This document shows positions 25,371-36,952 of a stretch of DNA of 64,000 nucleotides, in pieces. The DNA comes from Olsenella uli (GTDB taxonomy: Bacteria; Actinomycetota; Coriobacteriia; Coriobacteriales; Atopobiaceae), in contig NZ_JACJJK010000004.1 in assembly GCF_016899935.1 (NCBI RefSeq), forward strand, positions 186,001 to 250,000, in the 5' to 3' direction. Each line of letters starts with the position of its first letter. Within the stretch, counting starts at the first letter, position 1. A program made the position numbers and the translations under genes. A model generated the notes under the pieces. The model saw nothing but the letters and a program-made list of their open reading frames with translations, had not been told where the DNA came from and did no database searches.

Positions 25371-26147
25371 GTGAAGGTGCCCATCGAGGTAGAGGACGAG
25401 AAGAACGAGGCCGCCGAGCCCGAGGCCACCGAGGCCACCGAGCCCGTCGCTGCGGACGAGGACGCCGAGGAGCGCGCCCGTGTGGAGGCCGCCATCCGCG
25501 CCGGGGAGGAGGCCGCCGAGCGCGAGCTCGCGGCGGACGCCGACAAGATTCGCTCCGAGCGCGACGAGCTGCAGAAGAAGCTCTCCGACGTGGAGGACCA
25601 GATCGAGGCCGCCAAGAAGGAGGCCGCCGACGCCACGGAGCGCATGCTGCGCCTCCAGGCGGACTGGGAGAACTATCGCCGCCGCACCGCCGCCGAGCGC
25701 CTCGCCGAGAAGGAGCGCGCGGCCGAGGGCCTGGTCACGAGCCTGCTGCCCGTGATCGACGACATCGAGCGCGCCATCGAGCACGCCGGCTCGACCGAGG
25801 ACGACTCCCAGCTCAAGCAGTTCGTCGACGGCGTGTCCGCCGTGCACGACAAGATGCTCGCGGTCCTCGCGAAGGAGGGCGTCGAGCCCGTCGACCCGGC
25901 GGGGGAGCCCTTCGACCCGCTGGCCCACCAGGCCGTCGGGCGCGTGGAGGACGCGGAGGCCTACGACGAGACGGTCGCCCAGGTCTACCAGAAGGGCTAC
26001 CGCATGGGCGAGAAGGTCATCCGCGCCGCCATGGTGACGGTGACCTACGGCGGGCCCAAGCGCCCCGCCGAGCAGGCGGACGACGCCGGGGCCGTAGACG
26101 CTGCGGAGGCCGAGAAGAGCAACGACGCCGAGAAGGACGAGGCCTAG
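25371..26147 (+). CDS. grpE: Nucleotide exchange factor GrpE
   Basis: A 258-residue GrpE. A long acidic, low-complexity N-terminal stretch (1-55) is followed by a coiled coil (RSERDELQKKLSDVEDQIEA), the conserved LQADWENYRRRTAAE and the C-terminal beta domain ending VIRAAMVTVTYGG. It releases ADP from DnaK. The first conserved residues are well downstream; GTG 25371 is chosen because GAGGAGGG lies 5 nt upstream. It lies in the dnaK operon, 55 bp before dnaJ. The acidic N- and C-terminal tails are longer than in model GrpE proteins. Confidence 0.95.
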   Translation: MKVPIEVEDEKNEAAEPEATEATEPVAADEDAEERARVEAAIRAGEEAAERELAADADKIRSERDELQKKLSDVEDQIEAAKKEAADATERMLRLQADWENYRRRTAAERLAEKERAAEGLVTSLLPVIDDIERAIEHAGSTEDDSQLKQFVDGVSAVHDKMLAVLAKEGVEPVDPAGEPFDPLAHQAVGRVEDAEAYDETVAQVYQKGYRMGEKVIRAAMVTVTYGGPKRPAEQADDAGAVDAAEAEKSNDAEKDEA

Positions 26148-26201
26148 CGGCCCGACGTTCTTCTCGCCAGAACCTGAGGCGCGAAGGGAGGCGCGTGTGA
26201 C

Positions 26202-27170
26202 ATGGCAACCAACAAGAGCTACTACGACATCCTGGGCGTGAAGCGCGACGCTTCCGACGACGAGATCAAGCGCGCGTTCCGCAAGCTCGCGGCCAAGTAC
26301 CACCCCGACGCGGGCGGCGACGAGCAGAAGTTCAAGGAGGTCAGCGAGGCGTACACCACGCTCTCCGACCCCAAGAAGCGCCGCGAGTACGACCAGATGC
26401 TGATGTTCGGCGGCATCCCGGGGGCCGACTTCGGCGGCTCCGGCGGGCGCGGCCGCTACACCTACACCACCAACGTGGGGGGCGACTGGTCCGACATCTT
26501 CAACAACATGCGCGGCGGGGACGGGGGTTTTGGCGGCTTCGACTTCTCGTCGATCTTCGGCGGGGCCGGCGGCGCCCGCGCGGCCAACCGCCCGACCAAG
26601 GGCTCCGACCTCACGATGTCCGTGGACGTCACCGCCGAGGAGGCCTTCCGCGGCGCCACGCGTAAGGCCACCTACCGCGTGCCCTCCACGGGCGAGGAGC
26701 AGACCCTCACGATCAAGATCCCGGCCGGCGCCGTGGACGGCGGCAAGCTCCGCTACCGCGGGCGCGGCGAGTACGGCACCAACGGCGGCGACCGCGGTGA
26801 CCTCGTGATCACCACGCACGTGGCCGAGCACCCCGTCTTCAAGCGCGACGGCGCGGACGTGCGTATGGAGCTGCCGCTCTCCGTCTACGAGGCCGCTCTC
26901 GGCGCCACGGTGGACGTGCCCACGCCGGATGGCACCGAGGTCCGCCTCAAGGTGCCCGCCGGCACGCAGGACGGCAAGACGTTCCGCTTCCGCGACCTGG
27001 GCGCGCCCAACGTCAAGCGCAAGGGCTCGCGCGGCGCGCTCTTCGTGACCGTGCGCGTGAAGGTCCCCACGATGCTCTCCAAGAAGGAGCGCGAGGCCCT
27101 CGCCGCCCTGCGCGACGCGGACACGCGAGACTACCGCGAGGAGGTCATGCGCTATGGCGCCAAGCGATAA
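26202..27170 (+). CDS. dnaJ: DnaJ-type co-chaperone lacking the zinc-finger domain
   Basis: A 322-residue J-domain protein. The J domain (5-70) contains KYHPDAGG with the HPD motif that stimulates DnaK ATPase. A Gly/Phe-rich linker (about 73-125) follows, then two C-terminal client-binding beta domains. The cysteine-rich zinc finger of classical DnaJ (four CxxCxGxG) is absent, so it is a class II (CbpA/DnaJ2-like) protein; in HspR-type actinobacterial clusters such a protein usually stands here. Its last 17 bp overlap the hspR start, giving coupled translation. ATG 26202 follows GGGAGGCGCGTGTGAC. Confidence 0.92.
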   Translation: MATNKSYYDILGVKRDASDDEIKRAFRKLAAKYHPDAGGDEQKFKEVSEAYTTLSDPKKRREYDQMLMFGGIPGADFGGSGGRGRYTYTTNVGGDWSDIFNNMRGGDGGFGGFDFSSIFGGAGGARAANRPTKGSDLTMSVDVTAEEAFRGATRKATYRVPSTGEEQTLTIKIPAGAVDGGKLRYRGRGEYGTNGGDRGDLVITTHVAEHPVFKRDGADVRMELPLSVYEAALGATVDVPTPDGTEVRLKVPAGTQDGKTFRFRDLGAPNVKRKGSRGALFVTVRVKVPTMLSKKEREALAALRDADTRDYREEVMRYGAKR

Positions 27171-27618
27171 GGACGCCCGGGAGCGCGGTCGCGACCGCGA
27201 CAAGCCGCTCTACATGATCAGCGTCGCCGCCGAGCTCACGGGCATGCACCCGCAGACCCTGCGCGTCTACGAGCAGAAGGGCCTGGTCACGCCCGGGCGC
27301 TCGCGCGGCAACACGCGCCTCTACAGCCAGGCGGACATCGAGCGGCTGAACCTCATCTCCAAGCTTACCGACGAGGGCATCAACCTCGCCGGCGTGGTGC
27401 GCATCCTCGACATGCGCGAGCGGATGCTCGAGCGCGAGGCCGAGCTCGACGACCTGCGCGCCCGCGTCCGCGAGCTCGAGGACGAGGTCCACGAGTACAG
27501 GATGCAGGAGAAGATCACCGCGCTCGCCCGCTACGACGCGCAGGCGAGCCCCGAGCAGGTCATGCGCCGGCTGCTGCTGAACGGCACCACCGCTGCGGAC
27601 GATAAGAACGAGGGGTAG
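27154..27618 (+). CDS. hspR: Heat-shock repressor HspR (MerR family)
   Basis: A 154-residue MerR-type regulator. The winged helix-turn-helix reads [45 protein letters not shown], shown here in parts: [20 protein letters not shown] at about 20-39. A long coiled coil ([17 protein letters not shown]) follows for dimerisation. HspR normally uses DnaK as co-repressor, closing a feedback loop. The start overlaps dnaJ. The shared ATCT-N12-CTTAGAT sequences before dnaK, clpB and hsp20 are its probable targets. A strong terminator follows. Confidence 0.93.
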   Translation: MAPSDKDARERGRDRDKPLYMISVAAELTGMHPQTLRVYEQKGLVTPGRSRGNTRLYSQADIERLNLISKLTDEGINLAGVVRILDMRERMLEREAELDDLRARVRELEDEVHEYRMQEKITALARYDAQASPEQVMRRLLLNGTTAADDKNEG

Positions 27619-27642
27619 CGGCCGCATGTTCTTCTCGCCGGG

Positions 27643-27716
27643 CTCAGGTGGAGCGGACGGACGTTTTTGTCGCCATGGCGACCGCAGAACGCCCGTCCGC
27701 TCCATCTGAGTTTTTA
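27643..27716 (+). terminator. Rho-independent terminator of the dnaK operon
   Basis: The left arm from 27643 (CTCAGGTGGAGCGGACGG...) pairs with the right arm ending at 27710 (CCGTCCGCTCCATCTGAG) over about 22 bp with two mismatches, followed by TTTTTA. The loop contains its own small hairpin (TCGCCATGGCGA). The best intrinsic terminator in the window. Confidence 0.85.
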
Positions 27717-27747
27717 TATTCGCGTGGCCGGCGCCCGTCTGCTCAAA

Positions 27748-27781
27748 ATCTATCACATAGACACTTAGATTTGCGTATACG
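27748..27781 (+). promoter_or_regulatory. clpB promoter with HspR-like operator
   Basis: ATCTATC-N9-CTTAGAT (27748-27770) followed by a TATACG -10 box (27776-27781). The sequence AAAATCT and the half-site CTTAGAT are identical to those before dnaK, in the same spacing, 60-90 nt upstream of the clpB ATG. Confidence 0.65.
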
Positions 27782-27840
27782 CCCCAGCTCAGGCGGGAAC
27801 AATAGTCCTTGACTAACCACAACCCAGAAGGGGGCAAACC

Positions 27841-30513
<2,673 letters not shown>

Positions 30514-30555
30514 CGCGCTATCATGGCGTCAACGCCGGGCGAGACGGGGGGCACG

Positions 30556-30681
30556 ATGGACGACAGGGACGAGAAGGACGAGTTCCGCCGCGCGGAGAAC
30601 GAGGACGACGACGGCTACGACCCCTACTCGGACCGTCGCCCGGACCCCGAGCCCCTCTTCGAGCCCGACCCCTGGTCCTAA
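30556..30681 (+). CDS. Small acidic protein (41 residues)
   Basis: A 41-codon gene starting ATG 30556 and ending TAA 30679-30681. It encodes MDDRDEKDEFRRAENEDDDG, then PYSDRRPDPEPLFEPDPWS: strongly acidic and proline-rich, with no membrane helix. ACGGGGGGCAC precedes the start. It lies 42 bp after clpB on the same strand and ends on the edge of a palindrome that also borders the convergent membrane protein gene. Codon use follows the genome's GC-rich third positions, which favours a real gene. The function is unknown. Confidence 0.55.
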   Translation: MDDRDEKDEFRRAENEDDDGYDPYSDRRPDPEPLFEPDPWS

Positions 30682-30713
30682 CCTGCCAAAGGGGTCAGAC
30701 CCCTTTGGCAGGT
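30681..30713. repeat. Perfect 33-bp palindrome between convergent genes
   Basis: ACCTGCCAAAGGGG and CCCCTTTGGCAGGT pair over 14 bases around TCAGA. It fills exactly the space between the stop of the small acidic gene (30679-30681) and the stop of the minus-strand membrane protein (30714-30716), so it can act as a bidirectional terminator. Confidence 0.9.
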
Positions 30714-31130
30714 CTAGCGGGCGGTGGAGCCCCAGTTGGTCTGCATGTACCCCCAGACGAAGTAGACCACGACGGCGAGCACGGCGAGCACCACGAACAG
30801 CGCGACGGCCGTCTTGATGCGCGTGCGCCGCTCGCGCGACGCGAAGATGTCGCGCCGGCCCTTGGGGATCTCCAGGTACTGGCCGTAGTGGAGGTCGCGT
30901 CGGAGCTGCTCCCCCTCGGCGCGGGAGCGTCGGTAGGCGCGGCCGGAGAGCGCCCCGCCGCGCACGGTGAAGTCTGAGTCGTGGGTCACGAGCCCGTCCT
31001 CGTCCGGGTCCTGGGCGAGGTCGTCGATCGGCTCCACGCTGCGGTGGGCCGGGCGCTGGCGCACGTACGGGGCCGCATGCCGTCCGGTGACCTCGTCTTT
31101 CGTAGCCTTCGTGGGCTCGCTGCTGCTCAT
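30714..31130 (-). CDS. Single-pass membrane protein of unknown function
   Basis: A 138-residue protein: a polar, probably cytoplasmic N-terminal 105 residues (LVTHDSDFTVRGGALSGRAY, RRDLHYGQYLEIPKGR and RRTRIKT) followed by one C-terminal membrane helix (VALFVVLAVLAVVVYFVWGY) and a short outside tail. The start MSSSEP (ATG 31130) is preferred because GGAG precedes it; a second in-frame ATG (31163) lacks a ribosome binding site. It is divergent from hsp20 and shares the intergenic region carrying the HspR-like site, so stress control is possible. I do not recognise a family. Confidence 0.75.
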   Translation of the reverse strand: MSSSEPTKATKDEVTGRHAAPYVRQRPAHRSVEPIDDLAQDPDEDGLVTHDSDFTVRGGALSGRAYRRSRAEGEQLRRDLHYGQYLEIPKGRRDIFASRERRTRIKTAVALFVVLAVLAVVVYFVWGYMQTNWGSTAR

Positions 31131-31190
31131 GGGGTCTCCAGCTCTCTCGACAGTCGCCGCCATTATGCTACAGCCCCGTGCGTTCGCAAA

Positions 31191-31213
31191 ATCTAAGTCA
31201 ACTATGCTTAGAT
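31191..31213. promoter_or_regulatory. HspR-like operator upstream of hsp20
   Basis: ATCTAAG-N9-CTTAGAT is a perfect 7-bp inverted repeat with a 9-bp spacer, preceded by AAA. It is the most symmetric of the three related sites (dnaK, clpB, hsp20). TATGAT and TATGTG boxes follow closely; which is used is unclear. The hsp20 start is about 130 nt downstream. Confidence 0.65.
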
Positions 31214-31340
31214 ATGATGAGTATGTGACGCTAAGAAAACTTCGCTCCGCGCGCATAAATCGAGCGGGGCGGGGAATAACTACCAACGAGCGACAGGGCG
31301 CCCCGGGAGGCGCCCACCACAGACAGAAGGAGTGAGCATC

Positions 31341-31772
31341 ATGGCAGGCATGATTCCGTACGATCGTTACTCGAGGGCTCTCCGCAGCTGGCCGTTCGAC
31401 GAGTTCGACCGCTTCTTCGACGCGCCGTTCGCCGCGCTCTCCACGGGCAACGCGGGCTTCAAGATGAACGTCGAGGACGCGGGCACCGCCTATGTGGTCA
31501 CCGCGGAGCTGCCGGGCGTCAAGCGCGAGGACATTGACGTCGAGCTCAACGAGGGCCGTCTCTCCGTCTCCGTTGAGAAGAAGGAGTCCGACGAGGAGAA
31601 GGGCAAGAACTACCTCTACAAGGAGTCCGGCGAGTGGAGCGCCACGCGCGGCGTCTTCCTCAAGGACGCGGCCACGACCGGCCTCACCGCCAAGCTCGAG
31701 GGCGGCATCCTCACGGTGAACGTCCCCAAGCAGGACGAGAAGGCCAACGTCACGAAGATTGCCATCGACTAG
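31341..31772 (+). CDS. Small heat-shock protein Hsp20
   Basis: A 143-residue alpha-crystallin-type holdase. The N-terminal region is short (MAGMIPYDRYS, RSWPFDEFDRFFD); the alpha-crystallin domain (about 40-130) has VTAELPGVKREDIDVEL, GRLSVSVEKK, the family's GVFLKDAATTGLTAKLEGGILTV (given here in part as AKLEGGILTVNVPK) and an ending KANVTKIAID. It binds unfolding proteins until DnaK/ClpB refold them. ATG 31341 lies 9 nt after AGAAGGAG; the GTG at 31332 is too close to the ribosome binding site. Its operator matches those of dnaK and clpB. Confidence 0.93.
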   Translation: MAGMIPYDRYSRALRSWPFDEFDRFFDAPFAALSTGNAGFKMNVEDAGTAYVVTAELPGVKREDIDVELNEGRLSVSVEKKESDEEKGKNYLYKESGEWSATRGVFLKDAATTGLTAKLEGGILTVNVPKQDEKANVTKIAID

Positions 31773-31794
31773 CGCTTGCCGCAAGGGCGAGCCG

Positions 31795-31830
31795 ACGGGT
31801 CGGGACCCACGGGTTCCGGCCCGTTTTCTT
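31795..31830 (+). terminator. Terminator of hsp20
   Basis: ACGGGTCGGGA pairs with TTCCGGCCCGT (two G-U or mismatched positions) around an 8-nt loop, then TTTTCTT. It lies 22 nt after the hsp20 stop, just before a palindrome. Confidence 0.7.
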
Positions 31831-31862
31831 GCCTAAAAGGGGTCAGACCCCTTTTAGGCAAG
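31828..31862. repeat. Perfect 35-bp palindrome between convergent genes
   Basis: CTTGCCTAAAAGGGG and CCCCTTTTAGGCAAG pair over 15 bases around TCAGA. It ends 2 nt before the stop codon of the minus-strand hydrolase at 31865. Same subtype as 40626 and 51493. Confidence 0.9.
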
Positions 31863-31864
31863 TT

Positions 31865-32677
31865 TTACCAGACGGTGAGCGGCCAGTCCTGGGCGGCGCA
31901 GCAGATCGTGAGGCGACCGTCGGGCGTGCGGGCCTCGGGGCGGCCGTCCTCGCCGGTCGTGACCTCGGCGCCCACGGCCTCCGCGAGCGTGCGGACGCAG
32001 ACGCTCGGGCGGTTGTTCTCCTGCGAGAGGTGCATCGCCACCACCGTCTCGGTGTCCGGGCCCACGAGCTGCGCGAGCGCAGCGGCGGCCTGCGCGTTGG
32101 AGAGGTGGCCGCACGGCCCCGCCACGCGCGCCTTGAGGTGGGCGGGGTAGTCGCCGGTGGCGAGCATGCGCTCGTCGTGGTTGGACTCCAGCGCCAGGAT
32201 GCGGACGCCCGCCAGCGCCCCGAGCGCCGCCGCGCCCAGCTCGCCGGTGTCCGTGCAGAACCCGAGCGCGTCGTCGTCCGTCGAGAAGCGCAGGCCCACG
32301 GGGTCGGCCACGTCATGCGAGGTCGGGAAGGTTCGTACCCGCATCCCCGCGAGCTCCAGCTCGTCGGCGTGACCCACGAGCGTGAACGGCAGCTCGGTGA
32401 GGTAGCGGCGCGCGGCCACGGTGCCCGCCGTCGCAAAGAGCGGCCCGTCGAAGCGGTTGCAGAACACGCTGAGGCCGCCCACGTGGTCGGAGTGCTCGTG
32501 CGTGAGGATCACGGCGCGCACGCGGCCCATGTCCGCGCCCAGCTCCTCGGCGCGCCCGAGCAGCGTGCGGCGCGAGATGCCGCAGTCCACCAGGACGGAC
32601 CCCTCGGGCCCCTCGACGAGGGCGGCGTTGCCCTTGGAGCCGCTGGCGAGCACGTGCAGGTGAATCTCGGGCGTCAT
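31865..32677 (-). CDS. Metallo-beta-lactamase-fold hydrolase, YycJ/WalJ-like
   Basis: A 270-residue MBL-fold protein of the YycJ/WalJ exonuclease-like group. It shows the metal motif THEHSDHVGG (about 59-68), VLASGSKGNAALVEG at the N-terminus, LVDCGISRRTL, TSHDVADPVGLRF, ALESNHDERML and a final AMHLSQENNRP. These proteins are cytosolic 5'-3' nucleases or processing factors linked to cell-wall/DNA maintenance in other Gram-positives, but the WalRK operon is not here. The ATG at 32677 is preceded by GAAAGGACCCCC on the minus strand; the farther in-frame start (MYASER) lacks a good site. It is divergent from tilS. Confidence 0.9.
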   Translation of the reverse strand: MTPEIHLHVLASGSKGNAALVEGPEGSVLVDCGISRRTLLGRAEELGADMGRVRAVILTHEHSDHVGGLSVFCNRFDGPLFATAGTVAARRYLTELPFTLVGHADELELAGMRVRTFPTSHDVADPVGLRFSTDDDALGFCTDTGELGAAALGALAGVRILALESNHDERMLATGDYPAHLKARVAGPCGHLSNAQAAAALAQLVGPDTETVVAMHLSQENNRPSVCVRTLAEAVGAEVTTGEDGRPEARTPDGRLTICCAAQDWPLTVW

Positions 32678-32754
32678 GGGGGTCCTTTCGCTGGCGTACA
32701 CTTGGTGGCGGGGCGCGACGCGCCAAGGTACAGGGTACTCGTTGGAGGTGGCGC

Positions 32755-34260
32755 ATGCCGAGCGTTTCTCGCAGGTTCGCCGGCGCGGGAGGGCGCTTCG
32801 AGCGGCCGAGCGGGCGGCCGGACGCCGAGCTCGCCGGTCCCGTGGTCCTCATGGTCTCCGGCGGCGCGGACTCCACGGCGCTGCTCGTGCTGGCCGCCAC
32901 CTCCGCGCTCGACATCGACGACGGCCGCGGCCAGGCGCGCATCGCCCGCGAGCGGCTGCACGTGCTGCACGTCAACCACGGCCTGCGCGGCCTGGACGCC
33001 GAGGAGGACGAGGAGTTCGTCCGCGACCTCGCCGCGCGCTACGGCATCCCCTGCACGATCCGCCGCGCCGACGTGGCGGCGCTCGCCGCGAGCGCGGGCG
33101 ACAACGTGGAGAACGCCGGCCGCGAGCTGCGCTACGCCGAGGCGGCCCGCCTGGCCAACGAGCTCTCCGAGCGGCTCGGCACGCCGCGCTCCGCCGCGCG
33201 CATCCTCACCGCCCACACCGCCGACGACCGCGCGGAGACCTTCTTTATGAACGCGATCCGCGGCACCGGCGCCGCAGGCCTCTCCTCGATCCCGCGCCGG
33301 CGCAACCGCATCGTGCGTCCGCTGCTGGACCGCACCCACGAGGAGCTCTGCGACCTGCTGCGCATGCGCGGCATCGTCTGGCGTGAGGACGACACCAACG
33401 CCGACACGCGCTACCTGCGGGCCTACGTCCGCCACGAGGTCATGCCCGTGGTGCGGGCGAGAAACCCGCGCGTGACCGCGAGCCTGGCCACGACCTGCGA
33501 CATCCTCTCCGACGAGGACGCCTACCTCACCTCGGTCGCCGGCCGCGCGCTGCGCGACCTCACGCGGCGCACCGCCGAGGGGCTCATGGTGCTGGACGCC
33601 GCCCGCCTCGCCGCGCTCGAGGTCGCGATCGCGCGGCGCGTCGTGCGCACGGCCCTGCTCGTCGCCTGCCCCGGCGCCCGCCTCGAGGCCCGGCACGTGG
33701 CCGGCGTCCTGCGTGCGGTCGCGGCGGGGGAGGGCTCGCTCACCATCCCGATGGGCGTCTCGGCGCGCGTGGAGCACGGGCTGCTTGTGCTGCGCGCCCG
33801 CTCCGGCGTGCCGGCCCCCTCGGCCGCCTGGCTCGAGGTCCCCGGCCGGCTCGAGCTCGCCGACGGCCGCACGCTCACGGCCCGCGTCATCGAGGCCCCT
33901 GCGGGCGCCGACCTCGCCGCCCGCGCCCGGGCGCACGCGCTCGAGTGGGACGGCGCGTCCGTCCTGCTCGACGCCGAGGCCGCAGGAGTCGACCCCGTGC
34001 GCGGCGGCCGCCTCTGGGTGGACGCGCCCCGCCCCGGCGACGTGCTCTGTCCGCTCGGCATGCACGGCCAGTCCAAGAAGGTGTCCGACCTGCTCGGCGA
34101 GGCGGGCGTTCCGCTCGACGACCGCGCCGCCGTGCCGGTGGTGCGCACTTCGCCCACCGGCGCGCCCGTCTGGGTCGCCCCCGTTCGCCCCGACGAGCGC
34201 GCCCGCTGCACCGCGACCACGAGATGGCTGCTTGAGCTGACGCTCCTGGACGCCGTCTGA
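32755..34260 (+). CDS. tilS: tRNA(Ile)-lysidine synthase TilS
   Basis: A 501-residue enzyme that converts C34 of the AUA-reading tRNA-Ile to lysidine, essential in most bacteria. The N-terminal N-type ATP pyrophosphatase has the PP-loop SGGADSTALL (about 35-44), HVNHGLRGLDAEED and TAHTADDRAETFFMN; the central and C-terminal TilS domains follow, with LWVDAPRPGDVLCPLGMHGQ. An N-terminal extension of about 20 residues and the total length are slightly above the usual 430-470. ATG 32755 follows TTGGAGGTGGCGC. It is followed by hpt and ftsH, the tilS-hpt-ftsH order conserved in many Gram-positives. Confidence 0.95.
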   Translation: MPSVSRRFAGAGGRFERPSGRPDAELAGPVVLMVSGGADSTALLVLAATSALDIDDGRGQARIARERLHVLHVNHGLRGLDAEEDEEFVRDLAARYGIPCTIRRADVAALAASAGDNVENAGRELRYAEAARLANELSERLGTPRSAARILTAHTADDRAETFFMNAIRGTGAAGLSSIPRRRNRIVRPLLDRTHEELCDLLRMRGIVWREDDTNADTRYLRAYVRHEVMPVVRARNPRVTASLATTCDILSDEDAYLTSVAGRALRDLTRRTAEGLMVLDAARLAALEVAIARRVVRTALLVACPGARLEARHVAGVLRAVAAGEGSLTIPMGVSARVEHGLLVLRARSGVPAPSAAWLEVPGRLELADGRTLTARVIEAPAGADLAARARAHALEWDGASVLLDAEAAGVDPVRGGRLWVDAPRPGDVLCPLGMHGQSKKVSDLLGEAGVPLDDRAAVPVVRTSPTGAPVWVAPVRPDERARCTATTRWLLELTLLDAV

Positions 34261-34431
34261 CCCCTCACCGCGAGGCTGGGTTCATGGTTTCACCCCCGGA
34301 ACGGGTCCTTCTCGCCGCCACGGCCAAACCCAAACCCGATTCCGACGCGCCGAGTCCGGGCCCCATGACCACCTAGTGCGCTATCCTTGGGTATCAGGCC
34401 AAAGAGCTTCCGCCGACGGAAGGAGCGAGCG

Positions 34432-34980
34432 ATGGAGGCACTGCACCCCGACGTCAAGGAGATCCTGCTCAGCGAGGAGGACATCCGCCAGATCGTCAGC
34501 CGCATGGGCGAGCAGATCTCGCGCGACTACGCAGAGAAGAACCCGCTGGTCGTGGCCGTCCTGCGCGGCGCCGTGGTCTTCACCGCCGACCTCATGCGCG
34601 CCATCGACTGCCCGATGTCGGTGGACTTCATGGCGGTCTCCAGCTACGGCGACGCGGCCAAGAGCTCGGGCGTGGTGCGCATCGTCAAGGACCTCGACAC
34701 CAAGATCGAGGGGCGCAACGTGCTGATCGTGGAGGACATCCTCGACTCCGGCCTGACGCTCTCCTACCTCATCGACCTGCTCAAGGGCCGCGGCCCCGCC
34801 TCCGTCGAGGTGGCCGCGTTCCTCGTGAAGGACGTCGCCGGCAAGACGCCCGCCATCGAGCCGCGCTACGTGGGCACGCACGTGCCCGACGAGTTCATCG
34901 TGGGCTACGGCCTCGACTTCGCGGAGCGCTACCGCAACCTGCCCTACATCGGAGTCCTCAAGCCCGAGGTCTACCAGTAA
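34432..34980 (+). CDS. hpt: Hypoxanthine-guanine phosphoribosyltransferase
   Basis: A 182-residue purine salvage enzyme that joins hypoxanthine or guanine to PRPP. It shows VAVLRGAVVFTADLMR, FMAVSSYGDA, the PRPP loop LIVEDILDSGLT (about 100-111) and KPEVYQ at the end. ATG 34432 follows GGAAGGAGCGAGC. It lies between tilS and ftsH with a 171-bp gap on the left that has a TATCCT-like box and one CGAGAAG-type word, and 17 bp on the right to ftsH. Confidence 0.96.
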   Translation: MEALHPDVKEILLSEEDIRQIVSRMGEQISRDYAEKNPLVVAVLRGAVVFTADLMRAIDCPMSVDFMAVSSYGDAAKSSGVVRIVKDLDTKIEGRNVLIVEDILDSGLTLSYLIDLLKGRGPASVEVAAFLVKDVAGKTPAIEPRYVGTHVPDEFIVGYGLDFAERYRNLPYIGVLKPEVYQ

Positions 34981-34997
34981 GCTGACAAGGAGGGCCC

Positions 34998-36950
34998 GTG
35001 CCCAGCCCAGACAACACGCCCGAACCACAGCGCCCGGGCGGGCCCGGCCTCCCCGGCGGCCCGTCCCGCACCAGCGCCATCACGACGATGCTCGTCGTGG
35101 CGATCGTGGTCTACCTCGTCTACTCGATGGGCTCCTCGTTCAGGGGGCAGACCCAGTCAACCGAGGTCCTGCCCACCAACGAGTTCGTGTCCGCCGTCGA
35201 GCAGGGCCGCGTCCACGACGTCAACTACAAGACCTCCGACGGCAGCGTCACCGGCTCGCTCTGGACGAGCGCGGCCGACAAGGGCGACGAGGAGAAGCTC
35301 GTCCCCTACCAGAGTGTCTACGTGGGCTCGGACTCCCTGGCCGAGCTCATGGCCCGCTACCCCACGGTCACCTACGAGATCGACACGAGCTCCGGCGACC
35401 TGCTCGAGACCATCATCGTCTCCGTGGTCCCCACGCTGCTGCTCGTGGGCGTCTTCGTCTACTACATGAGCCGCATGTCCAACCAGCAGGACAAGACGAT
35501 GTCCTTCGCCAAGACCAAGGCCCGGACGGTGGAGAGCGAGCGCCCCAAGGTGACCTTCGCGGACGTCGCGGGCATCGACGAGGCCGTCGAGGAGCTGCAG
35601 GAGGTCCGCGACTTCCTCTCCGACCCCGAGCGCTACCACCAGATGGGCGCACGCATTCCGCGCGGCCTCCTGCTGGTGGGCCCGCCGGGCACCGGCAAGA
35701 CGCTGCTCGCGAAGGCGGTGGCCGGCGAGGCGGGCGTGCCGTTCTTCTCGATCAGCGGCTCTGACTTCGTGGAGATGTTCGTGGGCGTGGGCGCCTCGCG
35801 CGTGCGCGACCTCTTCAAGCAGGCCAAGGAGGCCGCCCCCTGCATCGTCTTCATCGACGAGATCGACGCAGTGGGCCGTCAGCGCGGCGCCGGCCTCGGC
35901 GGCGGCCACGACGAGCGCGAGCAGACCCTGAACCAGCTGCTCGTGGAGATGGACGGCTTCGAGGACAACTCGTCGGTGATACTCATCGCCGCCACCAACC
36001 GGCCCGACATCCTCGACCCGGCGCTGTTGCGCCCCGGCCGCTTCGACCGGCGCGTGACCGTGGACCGTCCGGACGTGGCGGGCCGCGAGAAGATCCTGCG
36101 CGTGCATGCCAAGGGCAAGCCCGTCTCGGATGACGTGGACTTCGCACGGCTGGCCAAGGTGACGCCGGGCTTCACGGGCGCCGATTTGGCCAACCTCATG
36201 AACGAGGCGGCCCTTCTCGCCGCGCGCCGCCACAAGTCGACGATCGATCCCCCCGAGGTCGAGGAGGCCATGGAGCGCGTGATGGCCGGCCCCGAGCGCA
36301 AGAGCCGCGTCATCACCGAGGGCGAGCGTCGCGTGATCGCCTACCACGAGTCCGGCCACGCCCTGGTGGGCCACGTGCTGGAGAACTCCGACCCCATCCA
36401 CAAGATCAGCATCGTGAGCCGCGGCCAGGCCCTCGGCTACACCATGCAGATTCCCGAGGAGGACCACTTCCTGGAGACGCGCGACGGCATGCTCGACCAG
36501 ATCGCGGTGCTGCTGGCCGGCCGCACGGCCGAGGAGCTCTTCTGCGACGACGTCACCACCGGCGCGAGCAACGACCTCGAGCGGGCCACCAAGCTCGCGC
36601 GCACGATGGTCACGCGCTACGGCATGAGCGAGGAGCTGGGCGCGCAGGTCTTCGGTGAGGCGCAGCACGAGGTCTTTCTCGGCCGCGACTACGCCGACCA
36701 CCAGGACTACTCCGCCGAGACCGCCAAGCGCATCGACGACGAGGTGGAGCGCATCATGCGCGAGGGCCACGGGCGCGCCCGAGCGGTCCTGGACGCCCGA
36801 CGTGGCCAGATGGACACCATGGCGCGCGTGCTCCTGGAGCGCGAGACCGTGGAGGGTGCGGCGGTCGACGCGCTGCTCGACGACCGCTGGGACGCCTACG
36901 CTGCGGGCGAGAAGAACGACGGGGCGGCGGACGCCGCCGGAGAGGAGTAG
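34998..36950 (+). CDS. ftsH: Membrane AAA+ zinc protease FtsH
   Basis: A 650-residue membrane protease for quality control of membrane and regulatory proteins. There are two N-terminal helices (about 20-40 and 137-155) around an extracytoplasmic domain, then the AAA module with Walker A GPPGTGKT near 228-235, Walker [12 protein letters not shown] and SRH segments [18 protein letters not shown], then the zinc protease site HESGH near 450. The C-terminal tail is acidic and Ala-rich. GTG 34998 follows AAGGAGGGCCC. It lies 17 bp after hpt. Confidence 0.97.
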   Translation: MPSPDNTPEPQRPGGPGLPGGPSRTSAITTMLVVAIVVYLVYSMGSSFRGQTQSTEVLPTNEFVSAVEQGRVHDVNYKTSDGSVTGSLWTSAADKGDEEKLVPYQSVYVGSDSLAELMARYPTVTYEIDTSSGDLLETIIVSVVPTLLLVGVFVYYMSRMSNQQDKTMSFAKTKARTVESERPKVTFADVAGIDEAVEELQEVRDFLSDPERYHQMGARIPRGLLLVGPPGTGKTLLAKAVAGEAGVPFFSISGSDFVEMFVGVGASRVRDLFKQAKEAAPCIVFIDEIDAVGRQRGAGLGGGHDEREQTLNQLLVEMDGFEDNSSVILIAATNRPDILDPALLRPGRFDRRVTVDRPDVAGREKILRVHAKGKPVSDDVDFARLAKVTPGFTGADLANLMNEAALLAARRHKSTIDPPEVEEAMERVMAGPERKSRVITEGERRVIAYHESGHALVGHVLENSDPIHKISIVSRGQALGYTMQIPEEDHFLETRDGMLDQIAVLLAGRTAEELFCDDVTTGASNDLERATKLARTMVTRYGMSEELGAQVFGEAQHEVFLGRDYADHQDYSAETAKRIDDEVERIMREGHGRARAVLDARRGQMDTMARVLLERETVEGAAVDALLDDRWDAYAAGEKNDGAADAAGEE

Positions 36951-36952
36951 CC